From: Lingula anatina
Lineage: Eukaryota; Brachiopoda; Lingulata; Lingulida; Lingulidae
Direction: 5' to 3'
DNA: 64,000 bases
Assembly (NCBI RefSeq): GCF_001039355.2
Contig: NW_019773947.1
Span: forward strand, 442,969 to 506,968
Part shown: positions 51,701 to 61,140 of the stretch, one piece after another
Layout: every line of letters starts with the position of its first letter
Numbering within the stretch: position 1 is the stretch's first letter
Made by a program: the position numbers and the translations under genes
Notes under the pieces: generated by a model
Told to the model about the DNA's origin: nothing
Databases searched by the model: none
The model's input: only the letters and a program-made list of their open reading frames with translations

Positions 51701-52757
51701 AAATCAAACTATGATATTGTATACTATAAGTCATAACACCCTTGGTCAGCAACCTTTAAAACTGAGAGAATTGCCGTTTGCTTTTATTTAAATTGTTCAA
51801 CTATTTCAGGTGCCTACTCTTCCTGATGTGAACACCCCCCAGCCGCCACCAGTTTATATCCCAGAGTTCCCAGACATAGACTCCTCGTATCCTGCATATG
51901 TGCCAGAAAACGGTCTGTTTGAAAACCGAAAAACTGATGTAGCATACACAGACTCCCCAGATAGTGGACACAGGGAGATGTCCTCAGACAGTCTCATGTA
52001 TAACTTCAGTCAGGCAGATGCCAATGCCTGGCACAGAAAACAACAAAACACTCCAGCAAACCAAAACAAGAACCCATTTCTCATGAACAACAGCAGTAGG
52101 GTTAACAATAACAACAACGTCTACCAGCCAAACTCACAGCACAGAGACCAGGTCAAGGTCGTGGATGGCAAGGCCAAGGTTATTGTCCCCTGTCCAATGC
52201 AGGACGCCAGTGGAAATCGCCTGGATCTTAACCTCACACCAAAGTTGGAGCCCCCACCCAAATACAGTCGCCAGTCACCTCGCTCCTCCGCCACTCAGGA
52301 GAGCCTCAAAGTGGGGGACAGCCAGCAGGAGGCAAGTTATCGAAATTCCACCACAAGTGAAAATTCCTCTGGCTCGTCAGACCATGTAGGTGGCCGTGAT
52401 GATTCAGCCATGGAGATTTCTCCATTGAGTGATATTGAGCTAGTGGATGCCGATCCCACTGAGCTGAAGGAATTAAATAGTAACAGTGGTCATGTGACCT
52501 CAGTCGAAAAGCAGCGCTATTTGTACAACAGTATCCAAGAAGCTGAACTGAATGACTTAACTTACAGCCCCTCATTCAAAACGGGCACTTCTAACAACAC
52601 TTATAACTCTGCAGACAAACAGCATACGATGACGCTGTCAGAGGAAGAGCTTGAAAATAACAATATGAAGAACAAATCAGACAGGAGATCTGCTGATGCT
52701 GGAAGGAGGCTGGATTCATTAACACTAGAGGAGTTTGAGGCTTTGAGCACCTCCTGA
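19190..52757 (+). CDS. NOS1AP: NOS1AP/CAPON adaptor protein (10 coding exons, 683 aa)
   Basis: Exons: 19190-19297, 31017-31088, 40786-40881, 42861-42922, 43337-43445, 47813-47963, 49706-49854, 50423-50635, 51107-51250, 51810-52757. Every border is GT/AG and the sum is 2052 nt. The start is chosen to match the conserved family N-terminus ([25 protein letters not shown]); in-frame ATGs upstream at 19127 and 19171 are not conserved. Residues about 20-180 are the PTB domain: [20 protein letters not shown], then [42 protein letters not shown] and [20 protein letters not shown]. Residues about 275-345 form a Gln-rich coiled coil ([33 protein letters not shown]). The 315-residue last exon is Ser/Asn/Pro-rich and probably disordered. 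Vertebrate NOS1AP (about 506 aa) links nNOS to its partners through a C-terminal PDZ ligand; here the end is EEFEALSTS, which is not one. The worm relative is DYC-1. Confidence 0.96.
19364..19393. repeat. Perfect 14-bp hairpin
   Basis: TATGTACAGACACA, two unpaired bases, then its exact reverse complement, 67 bases after the first NOS1AP donor site. Confidence 0.95.
19464..19737. repeat. 141-bp tandem duplication entering a gap
   Basis: ACCGATAACACGATAAGTGG starts at 19464 and again at 19605, and the following 120 bases are nearly identical apart from an 18-base insertion in copy two. The second copy runs into the N run, so the array may continue inside the gap. Confidence 0.9.
19738..19978. 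other. Assembly gap (241 N)
   Basis: Unresolved sequence. Open frames that run through it have no meaning. Confidence 0.99.
20247..20636 (+). repeat. Dispersed motif TTTTCCGTCCGTAAT, four copies
   Basis: Copies are at 20247-20261, 20261-20275, 20457-20471 and a diverged one at 20622-20636. Intronic; no function evident. Confidence 0.7.
21464..21799. mobile_element. TTAA-flanked MITE (336 bp)
   Basis: The ends AGGGATAATAACTCTTTGTA and its near-exact inverse (AAGAGTTATTATCCCT) are flanked by TTAA at 21460-21463 and 21800-21803. TTAA target duplications are typical of piggyBac-type transposition, but the terminal bases differ from the usual CCC start. There is no transposase, so it is non-autonomous. 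Confidence 0.8.
23799..23818. repeat. G-rich homopolymer tract
   Basis: An interrupted run of G. It could form a quadruplex or be a sequencing slippage site. Confidence 0.9.
28709..28738. repeat. T16-G14 homopolymer junction
   Basis: A run of T passes directly into a run of G in NOS1AP intron 1. Confidence 0.95.
29004..29068. repeat. (TTTA)n microsatellite
   Basis: About 16 uninterrupted tetranucleotide units, intronic. Confidence 0.97.
31544..31567. repeat. Poly-G tract
   Basis: Twenty-four consecutive G in NOS1AP intron 2. Confidence 0.97.
32948..33192. repeat. Imperfect inverted repeat around GAAAATCTGACT
   Basis: GTGCTGGTGTAACATGAAAA and TCTGACTCCCC at the left answer to the inverse of GGGAAGTCAGATTTTTATGG and CACACGGG at the right, with another GAAAATCTGACT at about 33141 between them. 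It is probably an old MITE; the boundaries are approximate. Confidence 0.45.
33622..33842. mobile_element. MITE-like element with AGATC(A/G)ATCTAA arms
   Basis: The left arm (CCCAGAGATTTAGATCAATC onward) and right arm (GTGAGACTCCCCACAGGGAT then AGATCAATCTAA) are imperfect inverse copies around a ~100-base spacer containing CAGTCAGCAGAGCGGGC. Its arm resembles those at 16.36-16.61 kb and 38.82 kb (AGCGAGA-TC-CC-CAGAGTT). Confidence 0.6.
34975..35008. repeat. (TTA)n microsatellite
   Basis: About eleven trinucleotide units, intronic. Confidence 0.95.
35510..35993. other. Assembly gap (484 N)
   Basis: The gap is flanked by poly-C on the left and CA repeats on the right, so it probably spans an unreadable simple repeat. 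Confidence 0.99.
38466..38588. repeat. Tandem ~60-bp duplication
   Basis: ACTGTCAACTAGTGTTGAAG is repeated with one change about 60 bases later, each copy followed by ACACAA-GGCATA-TTTTCATTA and an A run. Confidence 0.8.
38729..38885. mobile_element. Second, partial copy of the 16.4-kb MITE family
   Basis: CCTTGTTTCCAACATACTCG onward matches the spacer of the element at 16358-16611, and the right arm from 38823 (AGCGAGAGTCTCCACAGAGT) matches its right arm. The left arm is missing or too diverged to see. Confidence 0.65.
41256..41301. repeat. (CA)n microsatellite
   Basis: Nearly pure CA, in NOS1AP intron 3. Confidence 0.96.
42727..42788. repeat. (CT)n(CA)n compound microsatellite
   Basis: About 42 bases of CT followed by CA, ending about 70 bases upstream of the exon 4 acceptor of NOS1AP. 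Confidence 0.96.
43446..47812 (+). other. NOS1AP intron 5 (4.4 kb)
   Basis: No coding exon supported. A short degenerate repeat (GGTCTGAG-GATC-TATAAC) spans 44158-44258; the rest is unremarkable AT-rich sequence. Confidence 0.7.
48420..48439. repeat. Poly-C tract
   Basis: About twenty C in NOS1AP intron 6. Confidence 0.95.
48928..49085. mobile_element. hAT-like MITE with GTCCGAAGGTTCA internal repeats (158 bp)
   Basis: GACAATTC occurs at 48920-48927 and again at 49086-49093, an 8-bp target duplication as made by hAT transposases. The inner ends GGGGTCTCGATAGTCCGAAG and the inverse GGGGCCGTAGCAATAGTCCG are related inverted repeats, and TAGTCCGAAGGTTCA / ATTGGTCCGAA phrases recur inside in both orientations. 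Non-coding; in NOS1AP intron 6. Confidence 0.75.
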
Positions 52758-55420
52758 GTTACATTAAATGTTTAAATTATTATTATTAGACTAATTAAAA
52801 TTTGCATTTACTATTCAGGTAAAATAATTACCTGGTGTTTACTTATATTTGTGGAAACAAGAAAATAACATCATGGAGAATGCAGCTGAAATAATGTGAA
52901 CATATCAGATATCCCGAGGTCATGGTTCAAGTATGCAAAGAGTTCTACATAGTTAAAAATAAGTGATATATGCCACTCATGTGAAACGGGGTCTGAATGG
53001 TGGCTGTGAGGCATTTGTTTGTGAACAGTAAAAAGAAATTGGTACAATTTGACTGAAAATGGAAAAAAATGGTGTAACTTACTTGCATGTTGATGGCATT
53101 TTGGTATTCAAATACTGGCTGCATGTGCTTTGGTGCCATTTACCATACTGGCCATTGTGGTTAAAAACCATCATTCTGCTTCCAAAGAACTATGATTATA
53201 ATTATTGTTGTAGACTAACAGTACTTACTGTATTGATGTTGGTTATCTTCATTTACCAGATAATGAAACAACTGACTTACATTGTGCATATGTGAGAGTC
53301 TTATATCTTCCTCAAGTTCAGCATGTTTTTTAAATGGTCATAATTTTTTATTTTTTTATTATTTTTTTTTTGAAAACATCAAAAGTTCAGGATGCATTTT
53401 TAAACAAAGACTGTGTAAGTAATAAAATGTCAAGGGTGAGGTTATATTAGGGTAAAAAGAGGCTGCTGAAAGATTGTGGTAGTTGTAGTTAAGTATAATT
53501 GTGTTTTTGGGTGTGATCAGTTAATCCCAGTTGGCACAATTTGGACATTTGTAAAAACTAAACCTTTTCTCTGGTATCTTAAATAATGTATTCTTTATTT
53601 GAAGACAAACCCTGTTTTTGTATAGAAGAAGGTCAAAATGATGCATATATTATCAGCGGTAGGAATGTTGTTGCATATTATTCCTCTGACTGTAATCTTC
53701 ACTTGATGTACTGAAAGCACAGTGCTCTCTTTAGAACTGTGGGTCATCTTTTATAATGTAGCTTTGTGATGCTTCGTATGACAGTTTTGACTTGACATTT
53801 TTGACATACTAAACACTTGAGTTTGTTTGAGGTTTCTCAAATCTAGTTACTGAATTTAATTCCATCTAATAAAACCATAATGTATACTTGTATAATCTCA
53901 CATAACAGGTCATCATAAAATAGTTTTTTAATGTTTTAGTACAGGGTATATGTAGAGGCACCTGGATCTTGCAGGGCGCTTTTTTAATTTTTATTTATTT
54001 ATTTTTGTCAATTTTTGCCAGCAGTTTTAGTTCAGTGGCAGGTTTGCAGGGTTCATCCATTTATTCCATGTGTACAGATTTGTTAATAGAGATGTGAAAA
54101 TCACAAAGCTAAGAAGTTGATGCCACAATTGTATTTACATTGTAATATTGCTTTTTATACTGTTAATATATGTGAATCATAATGTATAGCGGTGCTTTTA
54201 TCAGTTTTGATCATTTTAAGTGGTATTTTCACAATGGTTAGTTTGTAAAAATATTTTTACTTACTTTTAGAATTTACATAATGTTGTAAAATCGCTATTA
54301 ATTTAAATTTTGTAGGCCAGGTAATTGATTATTACAGCCTAAGATGTAGTTGGCAGCTGATGAATTTAAAATCTATCCACTGCTATTGGTTACCTTCCTG
54401 AGTAAAAGATAAGTGATGGAATTTAACCCAGTAAGTGTCTTTGCACTGAGATAAGTGAAATGTAGATGTGAAACGCTTCTTAGCACTTCTAAGAAATTGT
54501 GGGTCAACACTGGCATTTTAAATTTTACCAAAATAGGTTGCTCGTTTTATCTAAACATGCCAGGTCAATGTCTTATTGCTTACCTCATGCAACTGTGGGT
54601 TATTAATTTGAGGGTTATTGAATATTTTCTAAAATGAATCACTCAACAAACAAAAAAAGGTGTGTCATACAAGCGTATGGTATTTTTATAAGATTTAATT
54701 ATTGTGGGGACATCAGGCAGCTTGGGTGTTACATAAATGGGACTTTGCTAGCTGTTAAGACAAATCCAGTAAATCTCGCGGTGATGATGATACACTGTTT
54801 GCCGTGTTGCTCATCAAAAGTAATAAACGGAAAAATCATCTCACAAGCCCCGAGCACCTTTATACGCAATTTAACTTGTAAAGGGTGTTTACTTCTCTTG
54901 ACCTAACTGAAATATTTATTAGGTCACTTTGTCAAGCAATTGATGCAAAATAGAAAGTAGATTTAAAAACTTACTGTACATGTTTATTAACACCACCTGG
55001 ATGCATTTATAGGACATTTGGCTCAATTAACATTACCCAGCACCTTTAGATTGGTGAGCTTGCCCAGCAAGAGACTATCTGCCCATAGGCTTGATGTTTC
55101 ACAACTAGAAGAAATGTATAAATATCAGCAAACTTCATCTTTTTATGGCATATTCAGCAATTTCACCTTTTGTTTTAATTATTACTGTTTAAATAGATGT
55201 CTATATGTATTAAATAAAAGCGTTTTTCTTATCGTAAGTACTTACACATTAATTTTAGTTAATTTACAATAATTCGGTATGTTAAAGTGTGGCTGCCCTG
55301 ATGACTGTACAACCACTTATAAGTGAGATCGACCTAGCGGTCATGGTCCTGGAATAGCCTGTAGTGGTCATTTTCATCCACATTGTTCCTTAGTTGATAA
55401 TAAAAGTTGATTAAAGGATG
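52758..55420 (+). other. NOS1AP 3' UTR (2.6 kb)
   Basis: After the stop codon the sequence is AT-rich with no further coding exon, and reaches AATAAA at 55399-55404. An earlier AATAAA lies at 55213-55218, so shorter transcripts are possible. Small open frames here lack any protein-family character. Confidence 0.6.
55399..55404 (+). terminator. Poly(A) signal, NOS1AP
   Basis: AATAAA within GATAATAAAAGTTG, the last good signal before the convergent gene; cleavage would fall near 55420. Confidence 0.55.
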
Positions 55421-55463
55421 TTATGCTGTTGTTGTCAGTTTCTTATTTTCAACAGTGACAGGA

Positions 55464-55469
55464 TTTATT
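55464..55469 (-). terminator. Poly(A) signal, GPCR gene
   Basis: AATAAA on the minus strand, 255 bases after the GPCR stop codon and about 60 bases from the opposing NOS1AP signal. Confidence 0.55.
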
Positions 55470-55723
55470 GACAAACTAAATAATTCGTTTATCTGATAAA
55501 CTGCAAATCCAGGTTTCACACCGATTTCTCTCTCTCATCAGAAAAAAAATGTTTCGTGAGCAGCGTTAGTAATGTGATGCAATATCCAGTACAAATTTTA
55601 AAGGTGCACATTTTTTCTGAGAAAATTAATTCTGATCGAATTTTCTCCGACTAACCAACTGTTGGCAACATTAATTCATGGCATTCATCAGTTAAAAATA
55701 TGATCAAAGAGCACTGCTTATCC

Positions 55724-56989
55724 TCAGCAATGATAAGATCGTGAAGCAGAAGCTGGGTTCATGCTTCCATAGTAACGTCCCTTAAACTTGAGACCGGTCG
55801 TGGCACTTGTTTCACTGTCCGTGCTTTCAGACACAGTTGACGTAACTGTTTTCTGAGAGGCAACGTTTGTATCGCTCTCGGGTTGCCTTTGGCTTTTCGT
55901 GCGGGCCAGGCAGCAACGCAGACATGGCAGCATCATCTGCTTCAGCACTTGTCGGTATTTGGGTCCACTAAGGCAATAGAGGAAGAAGTTTGACGCATGG
56001 TTCAAGTAAAAGAGTAGAGTAAATAAAGTAAAAACCAAAGATATTTCGGCCTCCGAGTCAGTGCCAGTTTCTTCCCATATATTCACGATGCCAGTTTGAA
56101 TTGTGTTATAACCGGTCGTCATGATTAGAAATGAAAACGTGACGACCAGCAACATGTTTGTAATTTGGCTCTTCATTGACGTGTTCCTTGTCATACGTGA
56201 GCTTTCCTTGTTGATTTTTCTCACTTGTAGCATGATTAGAGTGTTAAAAATTAGGAGGGTGGCAGTTGGGATGACAAAGTAAATAGCGGCGGCCACCCAT
56301 TTATGCACGTCGACAAAATACGCGGTGATCCTCCTTTCGTGAGTGATGTACCGGGGACTGTTGTGGAATATATTCCAGCAAATATAGTCACGACATTGTG
56401 GAAGCTTGAAGTAGATTTCGGCAAATAAAACTGGTAGGTTTATCAGCAAGAGAACCGTTACTATGGAAACTATGGTGACTCTGATTTTGGTCACTGAACA
56501 TATTTTTCTAGCCATAATGGGAAAGCGGATTTTTATATACCTCTCAATGCTCATCGCAGAGAGCAAGATGGCACTTGCTTCCGGAGCAAAGTAAAGCGTG
56601 AATACCACCAGTTTGCATAAAAATCTACTTTTAGTCATGGTCTTAGCATTCAAATCATACTGAATCCAGAAAAAGAAACCGTTCACTAGATTCATCGTAT
56701 CAAAGATTGCAACGCTGATCATGAACATACATGTCGTCGTGCGTCTCAGTGATTTCCGGCAAAACACAGCTATCGCCAGAGTGTTGAAGACGAGGCCAAG
56801 GATATAGATGGTGGGTCTGCCATAATACCTCAGATGTTCTGCAAAAATATACAACGGGTCACCTGTTAAGTTCTGGTACAAAGCAGCGTCGTTCTCAATG
56901 GCCATGCATGTGTTCTTTAACGGGATGCCACCCCAAGCTCCCGGCAAAATGGTGCTCGTGTTCGGAAGTGGCATGTTTCTGCATTGCAC
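55724..56989 (-). CDS. Class A (rhodopsin-like) GPCR, peptide-receptor type, intronless (421 aa)
   Basis: The single exon encodes an N-terminal tail with glycosylation sites (NTS at 10, NLT at 40) and seven hydrophobic segments, near residues 58-77, 87-110, 125-147, 168-193, 230-257, 278-300 and 315-340. TM3 begins at C125, with a likely partner C199 or C204 in the second outer loop. The usual DRY is ERY (149-151), TM6 lacks the CWxP motif, and TM7 reads NHASNFFLYCLSG where NPxxY is expected; this TM7 form is common in invertebrate FMRFamide-receptor-like orphans. The C-tail has a Cys cluster (CLRCC at 356-360) suited to palmitoylation and a Ser/Thr-rich stretch for kinase phosphorylation. 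The ligand is unknown; a neuropeptide is an inference. It is tail-to-tail with NOS1AP and divergent from the kinase gene. Confidence 0.92.
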   Translation of the reverse strand: MQCRNMPLPNTSTILPGAWGGIPLKNTCMAIENDAALYQNLTGDPLYIFAEHLRYYGRPTIYILGLVFNTLAIAVFCRKSLRRTTTCMFMISVAIFDTMNLVNGFFFWIQYDLNAKTMTKSRFLCKLVVFTLYFAPEASAILLSAMSIERYIKIRFPIMARKICSVTKIRVTIVSIVTVLLLINLPVLFAEIYFKLPQCRDYICWNIFHNSPRYITHERRITAYFVDVHKWVAAAIYFVIPTATLLIFNTLIMLQVRKINKESSRMTRNTSMKSQITNMLLVVTFSFLIMTTGYNTIQTGIVNIWEETGTDSEAEISLVFTLFTLLFYLNHASNFFLYCLSGPKYRQVLKQMMLPCLRCCLARTKSQRQPESDTNVASQKTVTSTVSESTDSETSATTGLKFKGRYYGSMNPASASRSYHC

Positions 56990-58680
56990 ATTCCGATATA
57001 TTTAGTCCATTTTAAATATATGTCCGTGACAAGCTGAAAGAGAGATGCAATCGATTCATAAACAAAAAATTTGGCCATCGCAACTAGACACAATAATTAC
57101 TCAGGTTTTTACTAGTGGACTCTTGAAAATCAATTGGCGTGGATAACGTAATTTAAATAAGCGCATGACCGGAAATCAATTGTCATACGTCTTCGTTTAA
57201 TGCACAATTATTGTTCCGATGATAAGACTACAAAACATTATTATTTGTCAGTGCTTTGATAAATTGGCAAATTAAAATATTCTTAACATATATGTGCCTT
57301 TGCGCATACGTGTATGGCATCATCATCCTAGAAATGAGGGAAGGCTTTCTGACCAAGACGTTAAAAAACTGGAGAGGAATTTTTTAATTTTAAAATATTG
57401 TAAAATGCTCGTTCATTATTACTTTTTACCGCTAAAGAGACCACAGCACTAAGACAAAGCTGTATGAAAATGCATGACTTCATGTCTCAAAGGAAGGCAT
57501 GGCATAATTAAATCTGTCATCGCTCCAACTATTGTCTACATGAATATATATCACATGGAAGATAAATGTCGCTACAACTGACGTAAACAATAAAAAGCAC
57601 ATTTCAATAGTTTGGAACTTGTTTGACTGATATGGACCCTCTATCAGTGCAATATTGATATCTCCCTCTCTATGCCATCTGTTACAGTACGTGCTTTTGA
57701 TTAAGTTTAAAGTCCATCATTTCACCTAATCGGTTCATAAAATCGGTCTGCTGTCGAACACTTTGATAAGATGTATTACGCTAATCGGTAGTATGTATGA
57801 GAAATTGATGGTATTTATTTGCACAAGAGTAGAGAAAAGAGAGAGAGAGAGAGAGATAATGCGCTGATACCAATTTTAAGCTAATCCTTCCCCTCCCCCA
57901 CCCACCCCACCCCGACCCCAACCGCAACACTGGACGCTCACGGAGATGTTGTCGCGCATTTAGCCTGCTTTATGGATATTGTTTATATGTTGCCCTTTCT
58001 TTTAACTATGTACATACCGGTTTAAAACCATAGACTACACCTACCTTAATATAGTCTGTCGTCTCTGTCAATATCCCCGAAGACTTGCATGCGCTTGAAT
58101 GCTAACCAGGAAGTGACTAGCAAAACGAAAGAAAAATGCCTCGTTGTCGGCTGTAAACAAAACTATGACCTCATTTTATAATCAATGTTGATATCACGCA
58201 GTAAATTCTGAACAACTTCATATTTTATCTCCGTTCTATCCTATTATAATTAGTATTTGTTTATCAACCTCAACAAAATACAGGCCCACTGCCAGCAAGC
58301 TACGAAGGGAGGGGAGATGCAAATCGGCTCCATTTATCATTGCATGATATTTCCAATTTGGTATAGTTTTGTTATAATATTTCGATATGATATATTAAAA
58401 TAGAGCAGAATCTCTCGATTTCTTTAGTCACAAAATTTAATGCTGACTGCAAAGTGGGTGTGTACCCTGTAAAATTGGCAGTAATAAAAAACACTTTATC
58501 GTGCACATCTTTTATTTCCGCCCCAGATTTAGAACTATCAGCTTTCATCTAAATAATACTTTGGTAGAGTCGGGTGTCCTTATCAAAGTATTAGTTTTTT
58601 TTTTCACCACAACCCAGCATGAAAATCAGCATGAAAATAACAATAAATATACATGGGAAAACTATAAAGGGCCGCAGTCA
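56990..58680. other. Divergent intergenic region between GPCR and kinase genes
   Basis: No coding exon is supported. It contains a GA microsatellite at about 57838-57856 and otherwise AT-rich sequence; an open frame at 58501-58776 overlaps the kinase promoter and has no recognisable content. Confidence 0.55.
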
Positions 58681-58691
58681 CAACCTTATTG

Positions 58692-58737
58692 TGACGTCAC
58701 AACACAAGTTGTTTGTCATAAGCGTAATATGACGTCA
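58692..58737 (+). promoter_or_regulatory. Two CRE palindromes upstream of the kinase gene
   Basis: TGACGTCA occurs perfectly at 58692-58699 and 58730-58737, 38 bases apart and 51-96 bases before the kinase start codon. This is the consensus for CREB/ATF binding, suggesting cAMP- or stress-responsive transcription. Confidence 0.6.
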
Positions 58738-58787
58738 CCCGCTGTTGTCATGAAGACATATTCATTGAACTCTTGACGAGGATCAAT

Positions 58788-61005
58788 ATGGCTCGCTTTA
58801 TCGTATTCCGCGATAAGTTAAAGGATTTATCTACTTTTTTTAATGAAAAGGTAAGTTTTCTTTCAGTTGTATCCTAAATATACACCTATTCTTTCTATTA
58901 TAAAACATTCTAGCCATTGAGACCTGTGCAAAATTCGAGAGGCAATCTGTTTGGCGTTGCCCAACATAAGGGACGGAAGATGCAAATTTCTTCCCGAAAA
59001 ATGAACTCAACATTTAATACATATCAATAAACATTAGATAATACCATTCACAATCAAGTTTATTTGTCAAAATTTAGGAGCCGTCGTGTGACGGGCAAAA
59101 CGAAAGACATGACCTTTCTATCATGTTCTTTTAAGATATTGCATACAACTTCACATTTCTTTTATTTATTTTGCGAAATCTATTCTTTTAAATATGTACA
59201 GTTTTGAAATCTGATATTGAAATATGAATGATATTTGACAACTGCATAATTGCGACTGTAACCTATTTCCTTTCGCTTTGCAGGTTCTAAGGGGGTCTGC
59301 CACCTTGTATTTTGTTTCCAAAGTGTTGCCAGTAATAATGAGCTCTGGCCAATACTATACTGTTTATGGACAACCTTGCAGCGCTCACGAGGTAGGCCTA
59401 ACAATACATGTATAAAAGTTGAAAGGCAGCTTAGATTAAAGGTTCCCCCGATTCGTTAACCGTATAGTAAGCTCGTCTTCATCTCGACTCTCTTCTCAGC
59501 GTGAGTATGTGTTAACATATATGTACAAAAAATAAAAACATTTTCTATCATTTACAAACGTGAGCCTTAAATTTCTTTCCCAAAAATTATATATATATGA
59601 TTTCTGTTGTTTTTCATTCACCCAGCGTAAGCCCCGTCGAGAAGGGAAAACGGACCCAATAGATACAGAAATCGGTCTTGGGTCACTGTGTGAACGGGAC
59701 TATTTTCACAAGTCCCGTCTATATGAGACAAGCTCCAGCTCCCGGGAGGCAACGGGAAACCAAGAAATCGGTCTTGGGTCGCTGCATGAACGGGACTATT
59801 TTCACCAGTCCCGTCTATATGAAACAAGTCACAGCTCCTGGGAGGCAAGGGCAAACCAAACCCAAAGTTCTTTTTGGAGGACTTGGACTCCATGCAGAGA
59901 AGTCTGGAAAACGTGGACACCCTCCCGAGTGGAAAATCCTCGACCTCCTTGCCGTTCTGAAACCCCACGCAGGTGTCTTTTCCTTAGTGATATCCCTCTT
60001 TCCAACCTTCGTCCACTCGGAGGGCCAGGCGGAACATTGGTTCTAGGTTGCGGGGCCTTTGGAGAAGTGTCATTGCATCTCTACCAGCCCATCGACGGCG
60101 GCAAGCCCCGAAACGCTGCCGTGAAATTTTTCAGGGACGGCAGCTTCTTGGATTTAGCACACGAGGCCAGTGTTCTGCTGTCTCTCAACGATCTCAGCTG
60201 CGTCCCGAAAGTGTACGGCCAGGTTGTGGGAGGCAGCAGACCTGGTCTTGTTATGTCAGCTGTACCCGGGATAACGCTGGAGAAGTTTTTGGAAAAGTGG
60301 ATAACCGACAGCTGTTTCCATAGGTTTGAATTATAATTTCTTTATTCTTTGGATATATTCGTGTTTCAGTTTACATTAATTTCTACATTAATTATTTATA
60401 TTTTTGTAATATATTCATTTAACCGTCTTCTTATTTCTGATCAAAAATTATTTTTTCATAGCATTAAATCGATATTTTTCTTTAATACAAAAGTTATATA
60501 TAAGCTCGTCAATTCATTTACTTATTTTTTTATCTTTTTTCACAGGTGCGTCACCAGGGTAGATTTCCTGCACATCTGCCTCCAGGTGGTGCGGGCCATC
60601 CAGTCGTTACATTGCAGTAACATCTTGCACAACGACATAAAGACAGACAATTTGATGGTCCAGATACTCTCACAGAACCATCACATGTTCAGAGTCTTTG
60701 TGATAGATTTTGGAAATGCCACTCAAGTAGGCCAGTACAACGCCTACCACATAGACCCTGACGATGTCAGAGAGGGCAGGGTCACCTGGCTGGCCCCAGA
60801 GGTGAGGAGAGGGGAGCCTACATCTATCTCATCTGACATCTACAGTGTCGGTGTCGTGCTACGAGACGTCCAACACAGCACTGGCCTCTACGACGACCTG
60901 GACAATCTGGTTGAAGGGTGCACGAGGGAAGAGCCCGTTTGTCGGACACCACTGGGCGAAGCAGAAAAGAGGCTTCTGCTGAGGTACAAGAGCCTCAGGG
61001 GATAG
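58788..61005 (+). CDS. Protein kinase with duplicated N-terminal segment (4 exons, 442 aa)
   Basis: Exons: 58788-58850 (MARFIVFRDKLKDL), 59284-59391, 59626-60323, 60546-61005 (stop TAG); phases 0, 0, 2 agree and the total is 1329 nt. Residues 72-103 and 104-135 are two copies of a 32-aa unit (EIGLGSL-ERDYFH-SRLYET). The kinase domain follows: glycine loop GCGAFGEV (198-205), ATP-anchoring K224 in AAVKFF, C-helix E237, catalytic loop HNDIKTDNLM with D320 and N325, DFG at 344-346 and APE at 373-375. All catalytic residues are present, but HRD is HND. The domain ends only 67 residues after APE, so the C-lobe is short. It is distant from the classical Ser/Thr and Tyr kinase groups; I place it in none. 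Two CREs lie just upstream; the GPCR gene is divergent. Confidence 0.85.
59668..59859 (+). repeat. In-frame 96-bp tandem duplication in the kinase coding sequence
   Basis: Units 59668-59763 and 59764-59859 are the same length and differ at few positions. Each contains CGGGAC-N(11)-GTCCCG, a hairpin-capable inverted repeat. Confidence 0.95.
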
Positions 61006-61140
61006 ACGGACGTCAGGCGGACAGACAGACAGACGGACAGTCAGACACATAGACCATAGGAGGGAGTGGCAGATGGACAAACAGACGGTAGGGAGGGTGT
61101 AAGTAATGGCGAAAGACGGACAAACTGACAGAGGGATAAA
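61006..61140. repeat. Degenerate (GACA)n tract
   Basis: GACGGACAGACA-type repeats start immediately after the kinase stop codon and fade out over about 130 bases, so they are in the presumed 3' UTR. Confidence 0.8.

Noticed and set aside
52165-52575. Open frames on both strands within the last NOS1AP exon
   Set aside because: Shadow frames of a conserved coding exon.
59618-60323. Overlapping frames on both strands across the kinase third exon
   Set aside because: Shadows of the real frame; the duplication makes them look repetitive, but they have no domain or splice continuity.
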